Shown here one piece after another: positions 55,146 to 61,332 of a stretch of 61,332 nt of DNA (its first letter is position 1; each line of letters starts with the position of its first letter). The DNA comes from an uncultured Eubacteriaceae bacterium (lineage in GTDB: Bacteria; Bacillota; Clostridia; Eubacteriales; Eubacteriaceae): assembly GCA_945867155.1 (NCBI GenBank), contig CAMBHL010000009.1:1-61332 (forward strand). The letters are read 5' to 3'. The notes below the pieces were generated by a model, which saw only the letters and a program-made list of their open reading frames with translations, was not told the origin of the DNA and made no database searches. Position numbers and translations under genes: made by a program.

Positions 55146-56516
55146 TTATTTCCCTTCGGTTTTGCGGTCTTCGATGGGAACGAAGGGGCGCTGTTCCGGG
55201 GTCAGACTTTCGTAAGCCGGGCGCATGATGACCTTGCCGTTGATGAGCTCTTCCATGCGGTGGGCGCTCCAGCCGACGATGCGGCCCACGGCGATCATCG
55301 GGGTGAAGAGTTCTTCGGGGATGTCGAGCAGGCGGTACACGAAGCCGCTGAAGAAGTCGATGTTGGCGCTGGTGGGTTTGGCGGCCGGGTCCCGTTCGGC
55401 GAGGAGCTTCGGCGCGAGGTCCGCCACGGCAGCGTAAAGATTGTAAGTGTCAGTGCAGCCCTTGGCCGTCGCGAGCTTCTTCGCGTAGGCCTGAAGGATG
55501 TCGGCCCGGGGATCGGAGATCGAGTACACCGGGTTGTCGATGCCGTAGATCTTGCCCTTGTGGTCAAAGGCTTTGCGGTCGAGGACCGCGGAGAGGTAGC
55601 GCTTGATGCCGGCCATGTCGGAGTCCGAGGCGATGTTTTCTTCAAGGTCGGCCATCATCTTCGGGACGATGTTGATCTGGCCGCCGTGCTTCGGCCCCTT
55701 CAGGGACGCGATGGCCGCGGCGATGGTGGAGTAGGTGTCGGCGCCGGTGGAGGTGACGACCCGGTCCACGAACGTGGAGTTGTTGCCGCCGCCGTGTTCC
55801 ATGTGGAGGATGAGTTCCACTTCGAGGACCCAGGCTTCGAGGTCGGTGTACCGCCGGTCCGGACGCAGGAGGCTCAACAGAATTTCAGAGGTGGACATTC
55901 CCGGCTTCGGCCGGTGCAGGTACAGGGAATTGTCTTTGATGTAATGGTTGTAGGCCTGGTAGGCGTAAATGACGAGAACCGGGAACTGGCTGATGAGAGT
56001 CAGGCACTGGCGCAGCACGTTTTCCGGCGACGTGTCTTCGCTGTTGCTGTCGTAGGCGCCGAGGGACAGCACGCTGCGGTTGAGCATACGCATGAGGTCC
56101 GTGGACGGGGCGTGCATGATGATGTCCCGGACGAAGTGGGGCGGCAGAGCGCGGTATTGTTCGAGGACTTCGACAAAGTCGTCGAGTTCGTCCTGGGTCG
56201 GCAGGTCGCCGAAGAGCAGAAGGAAGGCGGTCGATTCATAGCCGAAGCGGCAGGAAGTGAAGCCGTTGATGAGGTCCTTGATGTCGATCCCCCGGTACCA
56301 CAGTTTCCCCGGGCAGGCGGTGCGCTTCCCGTTTTCGGTTTCAAACCCGTCGGCCCGGGAAATGTTTGTGAGGCCGACGACTAGGCCGTTGCCCTTTTCG
56401 TCCCGGAGGCCCTGGTTCACGTTGTGGGCCTTGTAGGTGCCCATGGAGATGCGGTCCCTTTCCACGAGACGGGGCGTGTATTTTTGGATAAAGGCCTGTG
56501 TCAATGAATCGTTCAT
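55146..56516 (-). CDS. Citrate synthase family enzyme
   Basis: A 456-residue citrate/2-methylcitrate synthase condensing acetyl-CoA (or propionyl-CoA) with oxaloacetate. The catalytic His regions ELILHMEHGGGNNSTF and ASLKGPKHGGQINIV and the C-terminal GRIVGWSAHRMEE with the conserved Arg are present. The longer form, with an N-terminal extension of about 60 residues, is common in Clostridia. In such anaerobes it feeds glutamate synthesis. It is monocistronic with its own terminator. Confidence 0.92.
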   Translation of the reverse strand: MNDSLTQAFIQKYTPRLVERDRISMGTYKAHNVNQGLRDEKGNGLVVGLTNISRADGFETENGKRTACPGKLWYRGIDIKDLINGFTSCRFGYESTAFLLLFGDLPTQDELDDFVEVLEQYRALPPHFVRDIIMHAPSTDLMRMLNRSVLSLGAYDSNSEDTSPENVLRQCLTLISQFPVLVIYAYQAYNHYIKDNSLYLHRPKPGMSTSEILLSLLRPDRRYTDLEAWVLEVELILHMEHGGGNNSTFVDRVVTSTGADTYSTIAAAIASLKGPKHGGQINIVPKMMADLEENIASDSDMAGIKRYLSAVLDRKAFDHKGKIYGIDNPVYSISDPRADILQAYAKKLATAKGCTDTYNLYAAVADLAPKLLAERDPAAKPTSANIDFFSGFVYRLLDIPEELFTPMIAVGRIVGWSAHRMEELINGKVIMRPAYESLTPEQRPFVPIEDRKTEGK

Positions 56517-56814
56517 TTAACAACCCTCCTGTTCTGAATTGGTTTTTGAATATTGGATACAAAGTGTTAATATTTATTAATTCTAGCAAAGGCCCCGGCA
56601 AAAGTCAATTCTCCGGGGCGCCCATATATAATGTAAAGATTTAAAAAGGGAAGGCCGTACAGAAAAGCGGCGGCTGTTCAGTAAAAACCGGCGCAATGGT
56701 TTTAAAACAAAACAAATTATAAAAATTATACAAATATCTGCATAAGAATTAGCTGAATGCGTAAAAAATTAAGGGAATTTTATGCCGAAATTAAGTCATT
56801 TTTAATATTTTGAA
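56517..56814. other. AT-rich intergenic stretch
   Basis: Between the citrate synthase start and the promoter of the amino-acid transporter I see no coding frame, tRNA or known riboswitch. It holds the citrate synthase promoter on the minus strand. Confidence 0.5.
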
Positions 56815-56843
56815 TTGCGCAGGCCTGTGAATAATGGTAAAAT
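56815..56843 (+). promoter_or_regulatory. Promoter of the amino-acid ABC transporter operon
   Basis: TTGCGC (56815-56820) and TAAAAT (56838-56843) with a 17-base spacing, 44 bases before the first start codon. Confidence 0.65.
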
Positions 56844-56886
56844 TAAAACAAATTTAATTTAATCGAGTTAATCGATGGAGGGATTT

Positions 56887-57651
56887 ATGAAAAAAGGATT
56901 AAGATTAGGACTGGTCTTTGCCCTGGCATTGGTCACCGTCGTGACTTTTGCCGCCTGCGGCACGTCTTCGAGCTCTTCGAAGGAATACATCATCGCGACG
57001 GACACGACGTTCGCCCCGTTCGAATTTGAAAACAAAGACGGCAAGCGCGTCGGCATCGACATGGATTTATTGAAAGCCATCGCCAAGGATCAGGGCTTCA
57101 AGTATACCGTCAAAGCCCTCGGTTTCGACGGCGCGGTTCAGTCCCTTGAAAGCGGCCAGAGCGACGGCGTCATCGCCGGCATGAGCATCACCGACGAACG
57201 CAAGAAAAAGTTCGACTTCTCCGACCCGTACTTTGATTCCGGCATCGGTATGGCCGTGAAGAAAGATTCGACCATCACCGATTACGATCAGCTCCAGGGC
57301 AAGAACGTCGCGGTGAAAGCCGGCACCGAAGGCGCCCGCTTCGCGAAAGAAAACCAGAGCAAATACGGCTACACCCTGTCAACCTTCAAGAGCTCGGCCA
57401 ACATGTACGAAGACGTCAAGTCCGGCCACTCCGCAGCCTGCTTCGAAGACTACCCGGTGCTCGGCTACGCCATCACCAAGGGCCAGCCGCTGAAAATCGT
57501 CGGCGACCTGCAGGCCGGCAACTCTTACGGTTTCGCGGTCCAGAAGGGCAAGAATCAGAAACTCCTTAAAATGTTCAATGCAGGTCTGAAACACTTGAAG
57601 AAAAACGGTCAGTACGATAAAATAGTCAATAAATACATCAAAACGAAATAA
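56887..57651 (+). CDS. Polar amino-acid ABC transporter, substrate-binding lipoprotein
   Basis: A 254-residue lipoprotein. The start at 56887 follows GGAGGG; an ATG 12 bases earlier overlaps that site. The signal peptide ends at a lipobox (TFAAC, Cys at about 23), followed by a Ser-rich tether. The mature part starts YIIATDTTFAPFEFENKDGKRVGIDMDLLKAIA, the classic motif of GlnH/HisJ-type binding proteins. It delivers a polar amino acid, possibly glutamine, to the permease encoded next. Confidence 0.93.
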   Translation: MKKGLRLGLVFALALVTVVTFAACGTSSSSSKEYIIATDTTFAPFEFENKDGKRVGIDMDLLKAIAKDQGFKYTVKALGFDGAVQSLESGQSDGVIAGMSITDERKKKFDFSDPYFDSGIGMAVKKDSTITDYDQLQGKNVAVKAGTEGARFAKENQSKYGYTLSTFKSSANMYEDVKSGHSAACFEDYPVLGYAITKGQPLKIVGDLQAGNSYGFAVQKGKNQKLLKMFNAGLKHLKKNGQYDKIVNKYIKTK

Positions 57652-57682
57652 CAATCAGTTTTGAGCAGATTTGGAGGTCAAC

Positions 57683-58339
57683 GTGAGTTTTTTTGAATTG
57701 CTCGCGCAGACATGGCCCCGCTTGCTCCACGGCTTAGGCATAACATTGGAATCAACCCTGATATCGCTGGCACTTGCCGCGATATTAGGGCTTGTTTTTG
57801 GGATGCTTTCCGTCTCCAGAGCAACCGGCGCCCGTGCTGTCGCGCGCGTATATGTGGATATTATCAGAGGGACGCCAATCATCGTCCAGGCTTTTTTTAT
57901 TTACTTCGGGATCACCAGCGCCCTGAACTTCAGAATGGACCCGATGACCGCCGGGATCATCACCCTGACCCTGAACGCCGGGGCCTACCTCGCGGAAATT
58001 TTCCGCGGCGGGATTCAGGCCGTGGATAAGGGCCAGATGGAAGCGGCCCGGAGTCTCGGCCTGCCCTACGGTATGGCGATGCGCAAAGTCATCCTGCCCC
58101 AGGCGGTGCGGACCATGGTGCCGGCCATTGTCAACCAGTTCATCATCACCTTAAAAGACAGTTCCATTCTGTCCGTTATCGGGCTGACCGAACTGACCCA
58201 GGTCGGGAGCCTCATCATCGCTGACAACCTGGAATCCTTCAAGGTGTGGCTGATCGTCGGGATCATGTACTTCATCATCATCATGATTCTGTCGACCATT
58301 TCCAAGAAAATTGAAAAGAGGTTGAAAGTCAATGCCTAA
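57683..58339 (+). CDS. Polar amino-acid ABC transporter permease
   Basis: A 218-residue permease of the HisMQ/GlnP type with about five helices. The start is GTG at 57683, behind [22 protein letters not shown] near residue 65 and the EAA loop [33 protein letters not shown] at about 120-150 (contacts the ATPase) are typical. It likely forms a homodimer, since only one permease gene is present. It overlaps the ATPase gene by eight bases. Confidence 0.94.
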   Translation: MSFFELLAQTWPRLLHGLGITLESTLISLALAAILGLVFGMLSVSRATGARAVARVYVDIIRGTPIIVQAFFIYFGITSALNFRMDPMTAGIITLTLNAGAYLAEIFRGGIQAVDKGQMEAARSLGLPYGMAMRKVILPQAVRTMVPAIVNQFIITLKDSSILSVIGLTELTQVGSLIIADNLESFKVWLIVGIMYFIIIMILSTISKKIEKRLKVNA

Positions 58340-59063
58340 AATCGAAGTGAAAAATCTGGAAAAAAGCTTCGGGGATCTCCAGGTCCTCAAGGACATCAAC
58401 CTCGAAGTCGAAGAAGGGGAAGTGGTCTGCGTCATCGGCCCGTCGGGCTCCGGCAAGAGCACGATGCTGCGCTGCCTCAACGGCCTCGAAACCCCGACCA
58501 GCGGCTCCATCGTCATCGACGGCCACCACATTTCCGACCCGAACGTGGACATCGACATGGCCCGCCGGAACATCGGTATGGTGTTCCAGCAGTTCAACCT
58601 GTTCCCGTTCATGACGGTCAAGCGCAACGTGACGTTCGCGCCGGTGACCCTCAAAATGATGAGCCAGGAAGAAGCAGACAAGAAAGCGGAACACCTCCTC
58701 GACCGGGTCGGCATGCTCGACAAGGCCGATGCGTATCCGAAACAGCTCTCCGGGGGCCAGCAGCAGCGGGTCGCCATCGCGAGAGCCTTGGAAATGAATC
58801 CGGACATCATGCTCTTTGACGAACCAACATCCGCCCTCGACCCGGAAATGGTCGGGGAAGTCCTCAACGTCATGGAACACCTGGCCTCGGAAGGGATGAC
58901 CATGGTGGTGGTCACCCACGAAATGGGCTTCGCGAAACACGTCGCCGACCGGGTCATCTTCATCGACGAAGGGGTCGTGGTGGAAGAAGGAACGCCGGAA
59001 CAGGTGTTCGATCATCCCCAGAACGAACGCACCCAGAATTTCCTCAACATGGTGCTCCAATAA
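58332..59063 (+). CDS. Polar amino-acid ABC transporter ATP-binding protein (GlnQ-like)
   Basis: A 243-residue ATPase. Walker A is GPSGSGKST, the Q-loop [18 protein letters not shown], the signature [15 protein letters not shown], Walker [16 protein letters not shown] and the switch His [19 protein letters not shown]. It closes the three-gene transporter operon and is followed by a strong terminator. Sequence alone does not fix which amino acid is carried. Confidence 0.95.
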   Translation: MPKIEVKNLEKSFGDLQVLKDINLEVEEGEVVCVIGPSGSGKSTMLRCLNGLETPTSGSIVIDGHHISDPNVDIDMARRNIGMVFQQFNLFPFMTVKRNVTFAPVTLKMMSQEEADKKAEHLLDRVGMLDKADAYPKQLSGGQQQRVAIARALEMNPDIMLFDEPTSALDPEMVGEVLNVMEHLASEGMTMVVVTHEMGFAKHVADRVIFIDEGVVVEEGTPEQVFDHPQNERTQNFLNMVLQ

Positions 59064-59080
59064 CTCAACCCATCGAATCG

Positions 59081-59108
59081 CCTCTCTGCTTTGCAGAGAG
59101 GTTTTTTT
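59081..59108 (+). terminator. Terminator of the amino-acid ABC operon
   Basis: CCTCTCTGC-ttt-GCAGAGAGG and seven T. Confidence 0.93.
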
Positions 59109-59162
59109 GTGCCTGAAGCTTAAAAAAAATAAAATAAAGCGTTTGAAATTCCTGAAAAAGGA

Positions 59163-59222
59163 TTGCAATTTAGGCGCAGATATTCTAAAATACATTTAGC
59201 ACTCAGATTAATAGACTGCTAA
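59163..59222 (+). promoter_or_regulatory. htpG promoter with CIRCE-type HrcA operator
   Basis: TTGCAA (59163-59168) and TAAAAT (59186-59191) are 17 bases apart. Five bases on, TTAGCACTC-N9-GACTGCTAA (59196-59222) matches the CIRCE operator TTAGCACTC-N9-GAGTGCTAA at all but one position. HrcA bound here would overlap the transcription start. Confidence 0.88.
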
Positions 59223-59274
59223 CAAAAACAAGAACATTCAAATAAAGAATCCTAAGAGAAAGCGAGTGGTTGAT

Positions 59275-61224
59275 ATGGCAAAAAAAGAATTTAAAGCTGA
59301 ATCCAAGCGGTTGCTGGACTTGATGGTCAATTCCATCTACACCAATAAGGAAATTTTCTTAAGGGAACTGATTTCCAACGCCAGCGACGCCATCGACAAA
59401 CGGTACTTCAAGGCTAGCCAGGAAGGGAAGACCGGCCTTTCGAGAAGCGACTACCCGATCCGCGTGACCCCGGACGAAGATGCCCGGACCATTACGATTA
59501 CCGACTGCGGGATCGGCATGACTGACAAGGAAATGGAAAGCGATTTGGGGACCATCGCCCAGTCCGGAAGCCTCGACTTCAAGACCGAAAACGCGAAGGC
59601 CGACGGCACCGACGCTCTGGATATCATCGGCCAGTTCGGGGTCGGCTTCTACTCGGCCTTCATGGTCAGCAAGAAGATCAAGGTCGTCTCTAAAGCCGAA
59701 GGCAGCGATCAGGCTTATGTCTGGGAATCCGAAGGGGCAGACGGTTACACCATCGAACCGGCGGAACGGGACGATGTCGGCACGACAATTACTTTATATT
59801 TAAGAGATGACACCGATGACGAAAAGTACAGCGACTATCTCAAAGAATGGAAGCTCCAGGATTTAATCAAAAAATATTCAGACTACATCCGCTATCCGAT
59901 TATCATGAACGTCACCCGTCAGGAAGCTCTGTCGAAAGAAGAAAAAGAAGCGGCCGAACCGGATGCAGACGGCAAGAAGCCGGAATTCAAGACTGTGCAC
60001 AAAGATGAAACCATCAACTCCATGGTGCCGATCTGGAAGCGCCGCTCCTCCGAAGTGACCACCGAAGAATACAACCAGTTCTACAAAGACAAGTTCGTGG
60101 ATTGGGAAGACCCCCAGAAGATCATTTCCACCAACGTCGAAGGGCTGCTGTCCTACAACGCGCTGCTGTTCATCCCGTCCCGGGTGCCCTATAACTTTTA
60201 TTCGAAGGATTACAAGCGCGGGCTCCAGCTGTACTCCTCCGGGGTGCTCATCATGGACAAATGTGAAGATTTGCTGCCCGACTACTTCGGCTTCGTCCGG
60301 GGCCTTGTGGACTCCCAGGACATTTCGCTGAATATTTCCCGGGAAATGCTCCAGCAGAACCGCCAGGTGAAGGCCATCGCCAACCGCCTCGAAAAGAAGA
60401 TCATCTCCGAACTCAAGGACATGATGGCCAAAGACCGGGAAGGCTACGAAAAATTCTTCAAGAACTTCGGCCTGCGCCTGAAATTCGGGATCTACGACAA
60501 CTTCGGCGCCAACAAAGACAAGCTCAAAGACCTGGTGCTGTTCTACAGCTCTACCGAAGAAAAGCCGGTCACCTTTAAAGAATACGTTGACCGCATGAAG
60601 GAAGATCAGAAATACATCTACTACGCCACAGGGGATTCCGTCGACAAGATCAAGCACATGCCCCAAAACGAAATGCTCATGGACAAGGGCTACGAAGTGC
60701 TGTTCTGCACCGAAGAAGTGGACGAATTCGCCCTGAAAGTTCTCGGCAGCTACGACGACAAGGCCTTTAAGTCCACCGCTGACGACGATCTGGGCATTGA
60801 AATGTCCGATGAAGAAAAAGCCATTCGTGAAAAACAGAACAAGGCTTCCGAAGGGCTCCTCAACAGCATCAAAGACGCCCTCGGCGACAAGGTCGCGGCG
60901 GTCAAGCTGTCCACCCGTCTGAAGACCCATCCGGTGTGCTTCTCCGCAGGGGAAGGGGTTTCCATCGAAATGGAAAAAGTCCTCGCCGAACAGTCCAAGG
61001 CCGTGGGTCAGAAACCGACCGAAGACATGAAGGCGAAAAAAGTCCTCGAAATCAACGGCGACCATCCGGTCTTCGCCGCCATGCGCCGGGTCTACGAAGC
61101 TGACGATAAGGATACCCTCAAAGACTACGCGGAACTGCTTTACGATCAGGCGATGCTCATCGAAGGGATGCCCATCGACGATCCGGTGGATTTCTCCAAC
61201 CGCGTGTGCCGTTTGATGAAATAA
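59275..61224 (+). CDS. htpG: Molecular chaperone HtpG (Hsp90)
   Basis: A 649-residue bacterial Hsp90. The start at 59275 (MAKKEFKAESKRLLDLM) suits the family; a GTG nine bases upstream is possible. ATP-binding motifs are ELISNASDAIDK, DCGIGMTDKEM and GQFGVGFYSAFMV. The middle domain has RGLVDSQDISLNISREMLQQNRQ with the catalytic Arg, and the C-terminal dimerisation domain ends at SNRVCRLMK. It is monocistronic under a CIRCE-type operator. Confidence 0.97.
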   Translation: MAKKEFKAESKRLLDLMVNSIYTNKEIFLRELISNASDAIDKRYFKASQEGKTGLSRSDYPIRVTPDEDARTITITDCGIGMTDKEMESDLGTIAQSGSLDFKTENAKADGTDALDIIGQFGVGFYSAFMVSKKIKVVSKAEGSDQAYVWESEGADGYTIEPAERDDVGTTITLYLRDDTDDEKYSDYLKEWKLQDLIKKYSDYIRYPIIMNVTRQEALSKEEKEAAEPDADGKKPEFKTVHKDETINSMVPIWKRRSSEVTTEEYNQFYKDKFVDWEDPQKIISTNVEGLLSYNALLFIPSRVPYNFYSKDYKRGLQLYSSGVLIMDKCEDLLPDYFGFVRGLVDSQDISLNISREMLQQNRQVKAIANRLEKKIISELKDMMAKDREGYEKFFKNFGLRLKFGIYDNFGANKDKLKDLVLFYSSTEEKPVTFKEYVDRMKEDQKYIYYATGDSVDKIKHMPQNEMLMDKGYEVLFCTEEVDEFALKVLGSYDDKAFKSTADDDLGIEMSDEEKAIREKQNKASEGLLNSIKDALGDKVAAVKLSTRLKTHPVCFSAGEGVSIEMEKVLAEQSKAVGQKPTEDMKAKKVLEINGDHPVFAAMRRVYEADDKDTLKDYAELLYDQAMLIEGMPIDDPVDFSNRVCRLMK

Positions 61225-61250
61225 AAAGAAATCCATAAAAAAACAAAATA

Positions 61251-61280
61251 AAAAAGAGGAAGCCCTTGACAGGCTTCCTC
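61251..61280 (-). terminator. Minus-strand terminator near the window edge
   Basis: GAGGAAGCC/GGCTTCCTC stem whose T-run lies on the minus strand, so it serves a gene reading in from beyond the window. Confidence 0.7.
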
Positions 61281-61293
61281 TCAGACTGTCGAC

Positions 61294-61331
61294 AAACCGC
61301 ATTCGAAAAATATTCGGATGTGGTTTTTTAT
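61294..61331 (+). terminator. Terminator of htpG
   Basis: AACCGCATTCG and CGGATGTGGTT pair with small mismatches, followed by a T-run at the window end. Confidence 0.65.
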
Positions 61332-61332
61332 A

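Noticed and set aside
61251..61331. Possible repeat or attachment site at the window end
   Set aside because: The inverted repeats are ordinary terminators for each strand.

Overview
The window looks like a chromosomal segment of an anaerobic, moderately high-GC Firmicute of the Clostridia (Eubacteriales/Eubacteriaceae-like). This rests on AGGAGG-type ribosome sites, HrcA/CIRCE-type heat-shock control, a Tn4451-like serine recombinase remnant, a Cas2-DEDDh type I-E CRISPR system of the kind known from Firmicutes, and an energy-yielding ureide fermentation cluster. Most genes look GC-rich. The first 6 kb and the CRISPR region look clearly AT-richer, which suggests transfer.

Layout. 1-6.7 kb is a decayed accessory region: a DUF1304 membrane protein, a truncated XRE regulator abutting a truncated site-specific recombinase, a nitrilase with an internal deletion, two translationally coupled MATE exporters, a nitroreductase stub, and a chimeric surface-protein/YibE-like pseudogene. 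6.7-13.6 kb holds a hypothetical protein divergent from a nitroreductase, a MarR-MATE pair, enolase, a MalY/PatB-type C-S lyase and a CmpB-like membrane protein. 13.6-25.2 kb holds PgeF, a TPP riboswitch controlling thiD-cytX, pyridoxal kinase divergent from its likely regulator PdxR, BirA, LarE-PlsY, and a heterodimeric ABC exporter divergent from a TetR regulator.

26-37.3 kb is the metabolic highlight. An alpha/beta hydrolase is divergent from a ureide cluster: allE, allD, a fused fdrA-ylbE (allF-allG) gene, a carbamate kinase, an LctP-family permease, a tiny membrane protein, allC, and an unusual XRE-GntR-FCD regulator. Together these would convert allantoate to ureidoglycine, ureidoglycolate and oxalurate, then to oxamate plus carbamoyl phosphate, whose phosphate gives ATP. 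No allantoinase and no AllH (YlbF) partner are present in the window.

37.4-38.6 kb holds a TMEM175-type channel protein and a half-size EamA transporter. 38.8-50.9 kb is a complete type I-E CRISPR-Cas locus (cas3, cas8e, cas11, cas7, cas5, cas6e, cas1 and a cas2-DEDDh exonuclease fusion). It is followed by a 25-repeat array with a strict 61-bp period, a small inserted segment with an excisionase-like HTH gene, one solitary near-perfect repeat, and a RelBE-type toxin-antitoxin pair.

50.9-61.3 kb is mostly housekeeping: an HxlR regulator divergent from an extradiol-dioxygenase-family protein, glyA-yigZ, a Lys/Ala-rich DUF6465-like protein, citrate synthase, a polar amino-acid ABC transporter, and htpG behind a near-perfect CIRCE operator. 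Most transcription units end in recognisable hairpin-plus-T-run terminators, which makes unit boundaries fairly clear. All functional assignments are by recognition of sequence motifs and family resemblance, without database searches.
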